From Sipunculus nudus (lineage: Eukaryota; Annelida; Sipuncula; Golfingiida; Sipunculidae), in assembly GCA_026874595.1 (NCBI GenBank), contig CM049306.1, positions 105,475,142-105,539,141 on the forward strand: 64,000 nt of DNA, in the 5' to 3' direction. Position numbers and translations under genes: made by a program. Below the pieces are notes generated by a model. The model made no database searches. It had not been told where the DNA came from and was given only the letters and a program-made list of their open reading frames with translations. Below are positions 47,621 to 57,780 of this stretch, one piece after another; the first letter of the stretch is position 1, and each line of letters starts with the position of its first letter.

Positions 47621-48426
47621 CTCCCCGTTTTGGCATAAGCCGAATGACACTGACCTTGCATATCCATATATATACCTGTTGCTGGCTTTTATTATGGAAG
47701 GTCAGTGGGCCCTTGCTGGTAAATATTGCTTCGGGACAAAGTCTTATATGTGTTATTTTCTTGTCTCCGCTAGGCCTAGACCTTGACTGCTTACTATGGC
47801 ACTTTCCTTTGTGCCGATGGATTAGCCAAACAAGTCTGCCTAGCATCCGCCTCGGCTTCATGGCGATCACAGGAAGTATGTGGAGTCTGTCTCAGGGTGT
47901 CATTGCACTTCAAAATTCACGGGGTGACGCCGCTCAGGGTATATAATGATGGAAGCATTTTGAAGCAATTTGTTCCATCGGGAAGCAGGGTAACTAGAAA
48001 CTCTATAAACCGAAAACTCTCTTTCTATCACAGTATCAGGCTTAATCTTACTCAACCGAACAATAATTTGAATAGTATCACAAGTTTAAGCATGATATTT
48101 CAAGCCATGAAATTTTAATCTGGACCCAATGTTAGGATAGACCATGTTGGGGACAGAACACAACTAAAATTCAAAATCAAAGTACGGGTTACCAAATGTA
48201 CTTGAGTAAACTGTGTTTATGGATATACTTTTTTTATGAGAGATTCTAGAGTCTAGATTCAATTAAAGTAAGTACGGAATAGGGTTTTCCTGTAAAATTA
48301 TCCCTTAATGTTTTACCCTCAGACTTATTGATTTTGTAGACGGTGTGCGAGTAAAGTAAACATAAAGAAAAAACATAAACTAGAAATATGCTTTCTCACA
48401 AATGCAGTCATCAGCCATATAGGAGA
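47621..48426. other. no recognised gene
   Basis: Overlapping plus frames (47644-47946, 47783-48118) show no domain that I know. The segment 47700-47930 has moderately higher G+C and could be an unrecognised element. Confidence 0.35.
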
Positions 48427-48488
48427 TCCATACTGTGGGATACCCCGCAACCATGTGGGCGGTCCATAATGTGGGATGCCCCGCAACC
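48427..48488 (+). repeat. 36-bp tandem duplication
   Basis: 'tccatactgtgggatacccc' plus 'gcaacc' (48427-48452) recurs as 'tccataatgtgggatgcccc' plus 'gcaacc' (48463-48488). There are two mismatches in 26. Confidence 0.85.
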
Positions 48489-48779
48489 CGTTTTTATAAA
48501 TACACTTATTGGTCCATATTCCCTGGATGAATCGGGCATATGTGACTGAACATTTGTGAAAATTTATTAAGTCCTTCCTGGAACCAGATCATTAGCCGGA
48601 CTCGCACCAAAATCTAACCAGTTCTTCATTGGCCCGTTCTCGAGGTGCCCTTTTTGAACATTTCATGAGATTCAGTTAACGATAACATGATATATCTCGT
48701 GAACATACACACACACACACTGATAAAACTAGTCATGATCAATTAGGATACTAGGTGTTTATCAGAACACTAGATGAAA

Positions 48780-49200
48780 CAGTCCGAGTCTGTACAGGCC
48801 ACTCGAGTCCGCTTCCTTGAGGTTCAGGTCAAAGTCCAACTTCTTTGAGTTCATTTCATTTGGAACCCGAGTCCAAGTCCGACTTGGAGTAAAATACAAA
48901 TATTCGTAAAATGCAAATTAACATGGATGTTTTAGATTATCATGTACATTTTCAGTTAATTCTCACTTTCTTTTACTATAATGTACATTTATACCTCCTG
49001 ATGCTGAGCAACGCTTTGGATATAGCGTTATTATTGTAATTCTCTGTTATTAGTTTGCACAGGTTCATTAGCCTTTATAATATTGACGGAGCTTTTTTCT
49101 ATTGGACTCGAGATGGACTCGGCCTATTTCTCGATTTCTTACCCCCCCCCCCCTCCGCCGAGTCCAAGTCCTAGTCTAAAAAGTCCTCTAAAAAAGGACT
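48780..49200. repeat. block flanked by (GAGTCCAAGTCC)-like text
   Basis: 'cccgagtccaagtccgactt' (48867) and related AGTCC/ACTCG repeats at 48780-48890 recur at 49100-49205 ('gccgagtccaagtcctagtc', 'aaagtcctct', 'ggactccagtcc'). An A+T-rich centre and an 11-nt C run lie between. It is probably a small mobile element with repeat-rich ends; the class is unknown. Confidence 0.45.
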
Positions 49201-49690
49201 CCAGTCCTACATCACAGTGAGAAACTGATACAACTGTGGCCATTTTAGGATTTCAAAAATAAAGGGGGGGAATGGATGTTATAAAAAAAAAGGGTGGCGA
49301 CACCAGTCTTCAGTAACTTATGAAACTTGTCATAATCAGTAAACACATCATGTTTTGGAACACTAAATAAAACTCCTGTTGAGAAACATACCATTGACAT
49401 AATTTGGCAGTCTCAAAAATAGAGGAAAACGTGTTAAAAATGGAAAGAATACAGGCACGTGGTACCAGCGTTGTTTGGGAGCTGATAAACCTTGTCATGA
49501 TGAATTAAAATGAGGTTTCAGGACACTAGATGAAACAACAGTTAGAAATAGATACCACTGACATAATTTGGCAATTTTAAAAAATAGAGGTAAGAATGTG
49601 TTAAAATAAAAAAAATGCAGGTGGCATCACCAGTTTTCGGGAATTGATAAAATTATTCAGATCAATATTCAAGACAAGGTTCATGACAAT
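49200..49690 (-). repeat. three tandem ~165-bp core repeats
   Basis: The motifs 'gggtggcgacaccagtc' (49290), 'ggcacgtggtaccagcg' (49453) and 'caggtggcatcaccagt' (49617) are spaced 163-166 bp apart. Shared phrases 'cattgacataatttggca', 'aatagaggaaaacgtgtta' and 'ggacactagatgaaac' separate them. The period and the AGGTGGCRYCACC motif link this array to the blocks at 20.8, 24.4 and 31.8 kb. Confidence 0.75.
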
Positions 49691-51116
49691 CCATATAAAT
49701 ATTTTTTTTTAGCTATAATAGATTTTGAACCAATCTTTAATTATTCTGGGGTGCCCAAACACGCCCCTTAACTGGCAGGATATAGGACAAAGTGAACTGA
49801 TTTCAGGTTTCAAAGGAAAACACAGGTGGAGCAACTAAGTTGTATTCTTGCCCTAAAACGTTTGATAGAAAATTAATAAACAGCGCTGATAGTTCATTTT
49901 CAACAATCATATTTATAGGAAAGATTCTGTGCACCATTCAAATACTTTTCCCAAGGACAATTCAGCCCATCAACAGTCAAGACTAAGGTCCAGCCAAAAT
50001 GTTCACTCCCTAAATGTTCACACTTTTTCTTCCAAAATATCTACTACTGAAAGTGACAGGAATTCCATAATGTCTACCAGCTGTTATATGAATAATTACA
50101 AAATATCTAGATTCAAAATTCCATTTTTATTTATTTACAAATATAATTATTTCACCTCAATGTAACCTTGCATCATTAACACATGGAAGTCCATTCAGGT
50201 ATTAAAGATCAAAGGGTGTGGTTGATGAGTATTTGTATCATTACTTGCTACTGGGAGAAACTAGTAAGGTGGTGGCAAACAACTTGGTGATTAACTGGTG
50301 ACTAATTTATTAGTAACAGCGAGATGAAAGGATTTCAAAACTCTGATATTAACAAAGTACATATTATTGTTTATTTCATATATAGAAGAACTTTATAAGT
50401 ATCATCATCATCAATCAAACAAACACTGAATTTTAAAAATGTAGCACAGAAATTCAGGGAAAAAAAAATAAAATTAATTCAGATAATTTAAGTGATCTTG
50501 CTTATTTGAAAAATATCAGTGGATAGATGGACTACTAAGGATTCCTGCTATAACTCGCCACATAACTGCAAATTTCACACTTTGTTCACATGCTGAATAA
50601 CTGTACAAAAATTGCGCAATTTTGCATTATTTCTAATTTTTTTGTTACATTTCTTAGACAATTCGATACTTTTTAACTTGCCAGATTTTATGCTTTTCCC
50701 TTAAAATCCAGTGGCTGTATGGCAATGGGTAATCTAATTAGGTTCGAAGCAACAAAATATAAGAAGCTAAAATATACCCTTTGTAAATCTTGTGGTCAAT
50801 GTTGAGAATGGAACATTCTGTGACTCGTGGATTCTTACGAGTTGAAAGCCGATGCATACACCAAAATAGGATACGGGATGCATAAAATGTTGCGGTTATG
50901 AAAATTCAATTCTGAAAATGGAACACCTTACATCATATAACTACTTTATAACTGATAGTTTTACGAATTTAACCTTAAAATTGTTGGTAACTATGTAAGT
51001 AAACTGGTAGAGCTACAATTTTTAAACATTAAAATATTCAAACCGATAGTGCTTCTTTATTAACCTGTTTATAATTTTTTTCATTTTATGAACCGTAAAT
51101 GATCTTAGTACTCCTA
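49691..51116. other. no gene seen
   Basis: A+T-rich. The 78-codon plus frame 49929-50165 is Ser/Asn-rich without a recognisable motif. Confidence 0.4.
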
Positions 51117-51660
51117 TTAATCATGCTTGCAACAACATGAGAAAGACAGAGGTGGCAGAGATGGCATATTAGGCTTCAAAACTTCCTCTATAGTGTTCAC
51201 CTGCTTCTTATCGATATACTTCTGTAAGCCTTCCTGCGTAGGCGCATGATTCAGTAAACTGTTGAAAAGACAGTTTGGGAAATTCAACATAGCTCCAAAA
51301 TAAGTGGTTTTAGGTTCTCATTAAACTGACTACATCCATTGACCATTTTAAAAACTGTTACATAAGCTGCACATTGCTGGACACAACCTCACTTATAGAG
51401 CTTATAGATACACGTAGATGTAAAATCATTCAGGTTGGCTAACATGATGTTCTTCGTTTAACAATCTTTCTGGATTCTTTGTTTTTTTTCTGAACTGCTC
51501 AATTTATATGCTCGTTCCTTTTTTATTGATCTTATTTCTTGGCTATAGTTTCCTCAATTATTTTCTTAATCATTTCTTCCGTCTGAATCTGTAGGTATTT
51601 TATCATCTTTTTGGAGGCTTTCTTATGCACTTTCTATAGGTTTGTTTCCTGGACAGTAAC
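51117..51660 (-). pseudogene. possible decayed coding region, family not recognised
   Basis: The clearest piece is 51317-51117 (about 66 codons ending in TAA), with 'TTYFGAMLNFPNCLFNSL' and 'GLQKYIDKKQVNTIEEVL' and a Pro/Cys-rich end 'PPLSFSCCCKHD'. A shift of frame upstream (about 51430-51320) gives 'ANLNDFTSTCIYKLYK' and 'AAYVTVFKMVNGC'. Further upstream is Lys/Ser-rich text ('AYKLSSSEKKQRIQK'). It contains several stops and one frameshift. No family is recognised. It may be only chance, although the codon-like text is sustained over ~500 bp. Confidence 0.3.
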
Positions 51661-51928
51661 CGGTCCTGATATAAATTAATTGCTTACAATGCATGACAAA
51701 TCAGGGACAGAGTCAGTCTGTATAACATAACTATAAAGATAATATGCGAGTTCACGTGGCCTGTAATTGTCGTTTCTACTTGGCATATTCCTTGTGGTTT
51801 CTCGGGCTTTGACTTTTTACATGCTTATCTTCTCTGGTATTTACTACACACTTTCTTTCCTCTGAAGATCGGGTGTTTAATATTCTTTCTTAGTATTTTT
51901 TTTTTCCAGTTTTTCCAGAGGACTCTGT

Positions 51929-51955
51929 CCCCCCCCCCCCCCCCCCCCCCCCCCC
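51929..51955 (+). repeat. poly-C tract (27 C)
   Basis: The longest of the four long uninterrupted C runs in the window. It follows 'ccagaggactctgt'. Confidence 0.95.
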
Positions 51956-53244
51956 AGTCTCATATTGGTAAATTGATTGCATTCATAGTATACGTTCCGG
52001 AATTTACCTTTCCAGTTTTTGATATAGAATACCTTCCCAAAGCATCAAGTGTATACGTTTACTCGAATCTAACAAAAGAAATATGGAAATCTCTGGCTGA
52101 ATTTAGAAATGCCTATTTAAAAAAAAATATTTTTGGGAAAGTATTTCTTATCTTTCCAGCAGTAGTCATCGCACTTTAAGCCGCTAACAATCCCAGGGCG
52201 TACTTTATTTATAAATGTAAACAAATTAATCCTCTCCTTTCGGTTTTCAAAGAAGAAAAATATTCTTTACTCAACAGAATATTCCACCAATAATTAGAAC
52301 GTTAATTTTAAATTATTATTCCTTATTAGACTTCACTTCCCGGCTATTCTTAATGTTTCATCTTATATGAAAAGTAATGCATAGCTATTCTCTTTTAATA
52401 CGGGAAACCTTTACTGAGACTGCACGGATAATATCCCACTTTAGTACTTTTAACTCAGTTTTATACATTGTGAACACTGGGTCTTCCAGGCTTAATGATA
52501 AGCAGTCTTTTAAAAACCCTCGATTTGTAGGAGAAAAACAGATGTCGATACTTCATCGTCAGGATCGTTCTGCTACACAGAGATTTTTGTTTGTTTGTTA
52601 CTTTTTGCTGTATCTCCTTAATAAAATCATATTCTTGGCAATGAAAATGTTTCGCGCAATATGATAAATGATACATACCTGTTCTCATCAAATACAACTA
52701 TAGAAGGCACAGATAGCGCATGCAATGTCAATTATAGTAACGTGACATCACGGAGTTTGCTGCATTAATAACATACTTACAGAACATGCGAAGAAAAGTG
52801 TGGTTTGGACCTATGCATGATTTATTTGTCAATAAATCATACAGGTGTATGCAAGCATCGAGCCGTCTATTCATAAATAAATATAAAAAAGAACTACATT
52901 AACAAAGCGCAAACGTACGAAATTTCCTCGAAATAGACTGATCTTACAGTAGCATACAAATAAATGATGTAATGTGTGTCGAACAAGTGCTTCGATCGTA
53001 TACAATTAATAATTAAGTTGAATAGAAAAACCCACACTATACGTTTTATTGGAGGAACGGGCGGGTGCTACATGATGCGAGGCCAAAACGTAAGTGTGCC
53101 GTGTAACTTACTGTAAATGGTTGTTACATGAAATCCTTGTCACTGGACCGTGACATGTTGAGAATGGGGCATGGTAATGCTGAATGGGACCATGCTTGAA
53201 TGGTAGCAACGCGGCTGGACGTTTTCTCGTCTTTAAACCACGCT
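51956..53244. other. no gene seen
   Basis: The frames 51973-52179 (plus) and 52377-52664 (plus) / 52461-52697 (minus) overlap each other or lack motifs. Donor-like sites on the minus strand near 52679 and 52776 are isolated. Confidence 0.4.
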
Positions 53245-53370
53245 AGCAATTACCCGTGCTACGCACGGTTTAGGGGAACACGACAATCCGAACTGTGGTA
53301 TAGGAAATCCACCAAAAATCCGGAGATACGGAAAATCACACAAATCGCGTTACGCTATAAATACAATGAT
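53245..53370 (+). repeat. repeat head, copy 1 (CCGTGCTACGCACGG)
   Basis: The palindromic head 'acccgtgctacgcacggttt' is followed by 'ggagatacggaaaatcacac', 'aaatcgcgttacgctat' and an A+T stretch. A second copy of the latter part is at 54800-54885. Such heads are common on bivalve repeats in my recollection. The class is unknown. Confidence 0.5.
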
Positions 53371-53840
53371 CCATTATATGAATGGTGTTGTGGATAAAAA
53401 TTTTTCGGAACAGCGTTCGGAACTGGTTTCGAAACAGCGTACAGTAGCACACGGTCGCCCCAAGCGAGTGCCTAACATGTGGTCGGGATCTTTGACAAAT
53501 AGTACTGATCAACAATATTACATATTCATACAAAAGAAACCGTTCATGGGATAGACCTTATTTGAAAATGCAAAAAATACCAGTTTTATTTGTAAAAATA
53601 GTAACAATGATGGCCATGACTTATATGCAATAAGCATACATACTGAATGAAAAAAATTAAGTGTTTAAAAACAAAGAGTATTACATAAACATTATTGAAA
53701 ATGAAATGGCACATGCATGCAAAAGAAACAAAAAACCGTACAAACGTATTAAATTTACATTTTATACAGGAGTTTACATTTGTAACTGCAGTAATGAGAA
53801 AAAAATCTCGATTTTCAAAACATTAGGCCAAAAAATAAAA

Positions 53841-54423
53841 GGTATGGTTCTCAGGCACTGCCCGCGTCAATTTTAACCCCCCCCCCCCCCATCAAAACTT
53901 TTTTCAAGAAGATAAATAATACAATTTATGTAGTGATTTTACCTGTTTAGCAGGAAATATTGTTATTTTCTTGCTTTTTCCTGATCAAATGACATTGTTA
54001 TTGAAACATTCAAAAAAAGGTCAAAAATAAAATGCCCGCCCGCACTGATTTCTGAAAAAAAAGTGCCTTAGAACAATACCTCATTTTTTTGTGGCCCTAT
54101 AAGTCAATATTATGTGTTTACAACTTTGGTGGGGCCACGTGTACATATCTCATTGTACCAACCACGATGTGAATTTGGTTAACATTTCCTTTACATCTGT
54201 TACAAAGTAGGCCTACATGTATTGGTGAATATATGCCAAGAACCTCAATCAGGTACTTGTTTTTGATCAGATTTCCTTTGTTATGTAGTGCTTTTGCCTG
54301 TTTAGCAAAACAATTCTGTTATTTTCATGCTTTTCCCTGATCAAATGACATTTTATCGAATCATACAAAGCAAAGGTAAAATATTGCCCGGCTTTCTGAA
54401 ATGAAGTGCCAGAGAGCCATACC
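53841..54423. mobile_element. ~580-bp TIR element with a duplicated right half
   Basis: The left end GGTATGGTTCTCAGGCACT (53841-53859) matches the reverse complement of 54405-54423 at 17 of 19 positions. A second right-type end, AGTGCCTTAGAACAATACC, lies inside at 54062-54080. The ~150 bp before each right end are direct repeats ('tttacctgtttagca', 'ctgatcaaatgacatt', 'gcccg', 'ttctgaaa'). A 14-nt C run (53877-53890) lies near the left end. There is no coding capacity. Confidence 0.6.
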
Positions 54424-54799
54424 TTTTTTTTTTTGCCTATCCATCACGATATCCTGCGACCCGGTAGTTGTGCACTCAAGCATATCAAGTCACGAAGAGG
54501 GCCACTGCAAAACAATTCTTTCAAATATCCCCCTTTTGAGAAGGGATCGTCGATGTGGATTATTTCGGGCCGGTCACCGCGAAATATAAGAAAACCCCAG
54601 ATAGGCCCCCCCGGAGTAAAACTCTGTCCCGCCATCACACACTCTATATATGGCCATTTTGTTACCACGCCCGAAGACACAAAGAACAGAGGCGCCCGCG
54701 GGGGAGCAAATATTAAAATTATTAATTATGCACGTAATACGCAAATATTGCAAATAAAAGTGGCTGAAATCTCTTCGGACAAGCCCTGAGCATATTTAT
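54424..54799. other. G+C-richer segment without recognised gene
   Basis: Open on plus over 54406-54789 (127 codons), but the minus strand is also open (54444-54680), as expected for locally higher G+C. No domain is recognised. Confidence 0.35.
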
Positions 54800-54885
54800 G
54801 TCGAAAATTACGGCAATCCGTGAGGATTGGTAACAGAGGAGATACGGAAAATTACAAAAATCGCCTTACGCTATTAATATATGGA
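54800..54885 (+). repeat. repeat head, copy 2 (partial)
   Basis: 'acggcaatccgtgaggattg', 'ggagatacggaaaattacaa' and 'aatcgccttacgctatt' match 53280-53360. The two copies are ~1.5 kb apart and in the same orientation, flanking the TIR element. Confidence 0.6.
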
Positions 54886-55786
54886 TAACTAGTTATATTT
54901 GTTACATATACGCATCTGTAAGCATGAAAACACGGCTGTGCATTAATGCTTTAAATGTGAGGTCCAAGATGGACGTCTTTATTAATTCATTTCAACTGGA
55001 AAGCTCATACAGATAGTCCTGTATTTAAATGAGGTCCTGCTACAAAATAGAACATTATACAACATATACAGTTGACAAGAAGACAATACTGCGGAAGAGA
55101 ACTAGATCACATGCTTGACATTGTGTACATCATAAATCGAACAATTAAACATATCTGGTGATTACACATATTCAAAAAAGCTAAAGTTATAACATAAAAA
55201 ATGGTATCTATAAATGGGAACATGTACTACGATAAATATATCACGTGAGGACGAAGAATTATGAAGAAGTCCCGTTTTCCAAAATAGGTCCATGCGTTAC
55301 ACGTTTTCACTGTCTTCCCCTTCCATGGGGAGAGACGTATAGTGGTTGGTCTGTCATTGTCGTCGTCTGTAGATGGACAATGGATAACACAGGTCAGAAC
55401 GGGTTCAACTCCACGTAAATTGGATAATTGTTGTTTATTAATTCTACAAAGTAGACAAAATATAAAAATTAACCATATGCTTTACACTGAAACAATACAA
55501 TAAACACCTAACACTAAATTCAAATCCCAATTAGCATGCATGTTTAAGTGCCTGAAGAAACCCAAATTAAAACAAATGTGTACGTCTTAGCAGTCATGCA
55601 TTTATCAAATGTTTCCAAAACACATATCTGAAAAGACCCTATTTAATTTAATCACTTAACAGTAATTGTAAAGCAATTACCAGTAGTCGTGTTCTCATTC
55701 TGTCCAAAATAGAATTATTATTGATAGCAACTGATCATGATATATGTACCTTATAAAACAATATACGTATATCAACATACCTATAT
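54886..55786. other. no gene seen
   Basis: A+T-rich sequence without long frames. 'ttccccttccatggggagag' near 55316 is a small palindromic spot. Confidence 0.4.
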
Positions 55787-55937
55787 TGTAACGTAGCCGG
55801 GCCGTTACAAGTCAGTTCATATAAAATCACAATTCATGCTGGAGATCACTTACACCCTCCCAATCATTCACAATATTAACAAGACAGCGGTAACTAAACA
55901 GTATTTAATTACGACAACAATTAAACATCATACATTA

Positions 55938-56155
55938 CTCAGAGATCATAAAACGGGTATGGTTTTAGCCAGGGTATTTTAACGATTTAAGCTGTAATAA
56001 ATTACACATTTAAGAAATATAAATTGATAATTTACACACTCAAGTTCACAATACTTATTTCCCGACACACTTAAATAACGTGTAGAACCTTACGCTACCC
56101 GGAGCCGTGCTGTAGTATACTGCGCTTTAGTTGAACTGCAGTCGGGTCAGATTTC
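55938..56155 (-). repeat. terminal segment of the Gypsy remnant, copy A
   Basis: Shares 'gagatcataaaacgggt', 'atacttatttcccgacac', 'cttacgctacc', 'ggagccgtgctgta' and 'gttgaactgcagtcggg' with 57403-57610. On the minus strand it covers the last codons of pol and the start of the presumed LTR. Confidence 0.8.
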
Positions 56156-57420
56156 GCTTCCGAATCGCTGATCAGATTTGACGGTCCCTGGCCAACAATT
56201 TTACTGTCTCTCTTATGCTTCTTGGATTTCTCCTTATCTTCACTCGCCACGATCTTGCCTGTCACTCTACTTCTTTCAGCTCCAGTTGATTTCGTTGGTT
56301 TGTCCGACGTAGAGGGTTCAGAAGCAGGTTATTCTGAGAGTAGAATACGCTGTCCTTGAGGAGGTGACAGTCCTATTATACAGACTGGCTGTAGTCCGTG
56401 TCCTTTTTCCCCCTTTTACACGACCATGAATCCAAATTCATCCAAGTTAATATCAATCTCCGGGGCAAGGCTAGGGAACGGAGGTGATGGAGAAATACTC
56501 ATAGGTGTCTTTGAAATCTCCGGAACAAGGCTGGGGGACGGAGGTGATGGAGAAATACTCTTAGGTGTCTTTTTCACAGTTGAGTCGGCGTCGTTTTTCA
56601 CAGGTGAGAGTCATTGTGGTAAGACAAGATCATGTTTTCTAGGTAAGCTGACTGGCGTGCAGGTAAAGGATGGGCAACTATAGGACGTAGTAGATGACGT
56701 CGGGGAAGCAGCGGAAGGTAATGGAGATACTGTTGACACCATTTCATCAGAAGTGGATGACTGCGAGATCAAAATGTAGCTGGTCTTGTACAACGTAACA
56801 CTTGGTTTTATCAGTGACTGTAGTTATTTCCCCTCGAATGATGGATGTACCGATCGTAACACACATCGTTTTGATTTAGATGAGTTGTCTTCCCCGCTTA
56901 GAGGATTAAGGGTAATAACTTTAGGGCCAGTAACTGCGGCTGGTGTATTGAGCTCGCCACTAATGGAGGTATCAGTAGCTTCACGTTGGCTGTGTTGGGT
57001 AACTCTATCACTAGTGTAGGTTCGTCCTGTTCCTGCAGGTCTATAGCTATTGGTTCCTCTGCTCCAATTTCCAATGGTGAATCCTGATCAAATGTGATGT
57101 TCTTCTGTTTTATCAAGTTTTCATATGGACCATGATAAGGCTTCATCCGGTCGTGGTGGATGGAAAAGGGCTTGCTTATTGGAGTTTTCTGAACATCATA
57201 CACACAATCGCTTACTTACTGTATTATAATATATACAAGGTGAGGGTCGTCACAAAGTTTTTGAAGTTTGGGCGATTAACCTTTGTGACGTCTGAGGTAC
57301 CTTATAATCACTGCTTTACCTGCACGATAGACTTTATCTTTGCTCCCCCTGACTGTATTTTTATTCCTGCCTTTCACTCGCAGCAATTAGCTTGTCACAT
57401 GCTATCTCATGAGATCATAA
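56110..57420 (-). pseudogene. Ty3/Gypsy pol C-terminus: end of integrase plus a Ser/Pro-rich tail
   Basis: On the minus strand, about 57300-57200 reads 'KG', a stop, then 'SPKLQKLCDDP' and 'VSDCVYDVQKTPISK'. After that comes 'SIHHDRMKPYHGPYEN' (57203 downward). This is the conserved integrase C-terminal pattern (KGxSPKLQKxWxGPY...VSDxVYxVQ...VHHDRLKPY). It is followed by a low-complexity tail rich in Ser and Pro over 57000-56200, with a 60-bp duplication at 56456-56575, ending at a TAG near 56110 next to the terminal repeat. Two or more in-frame stops lie upstream of 57200. The catalytic core of integrase is absent. The family is clear, the copy is dead, and no host role is suggested. Confidence 0.7.
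56456..56575 (-). repeat. 60-bp tandem duplication within the pol tail
   Basis: 'atctccggggcaaggctagg' and 'aacggaggtgatggagaaat' recur 60 bp on as 'atctccggaacaaggctggg' and 'gacggaggtgatggagaaat'. On the minus strand it encodes two copies of 'SISPSPPSPSL'-like text. The length is a multiple of three, so the frame is kept. Confidence 0.9.
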
Positions 57421-57610
57421 AACGGGTCTGGTTATAACCAGACACATTTAATAAATGACACATTTAACATATACAAATCGCCCTGCATTTACCCCGATAA
57501 TTTACACACTAAAGTACACGATACTTATTTCCCCGACACAAATTATCTCTAGAAGCTTACGCTACCTGGAGCCGTGCTGTATACTGCACTAGTTGAACTG
57601 CAGTCGGGGC
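57403..57610 (-). repeat. terminal segment of the Gypsy remnant, copy B
   Basis: A direct copy of 55938-56155 at roughly 80-85% similarity by eye. It continues ~170 bp further to CGTTACA at 57780, sequence that copy A lacks. Confidence 0.8.
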
Positions 57611-57780
57611 TCGGCGTCTGCTGATGTCAGGCGAAAGGAGCGTAGTATGCGATGTTCTCTAGCTGGGCTCCCGTGGCGTTCTGTCAAGAGGCCAGTTGCC
57701 GTCTCCTTTCATAGACAGTGGGACGGAAGCCTGTCAGACAAACTTTCGCCGGACGCTCAGTCGGCAATGCCAACGTTACA

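Larger units (their letters stand above)
55787..57780 (-). mobile_element. remnant of a Ty3/Gypsy-like LTR retrotransposon
   Basis: It is bounded by TGTAACG (55787) and CGTTACA (ending 57780), inverted ends of the TG...CA type, with ATAT directly outside both. It contains the integrase C-terminus and a tail of pol on the minus strand, and two direct copies of a ~210-bp terminal segment (55938-56155 and 57403-57610). Gag, protease, RT, RNase H and most of integrase are gone. The two terminal copies are not co-terminal, so this is either a collapsed internal-deletion derivative or two overlapping 3' ends. Confidence 0.6.

Noticed and set aside
47469-47870. 133-codon minus frame as a gene
   Set aside because: Most of it lies on a dispersed non-coding repeat that is also present at 21 kb.
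54406-54789. 127-codon plus frame as a gene
   Set aside because: The local G+C is higher and the opposite strand is also open. No motif is recognised, so chance is enough.
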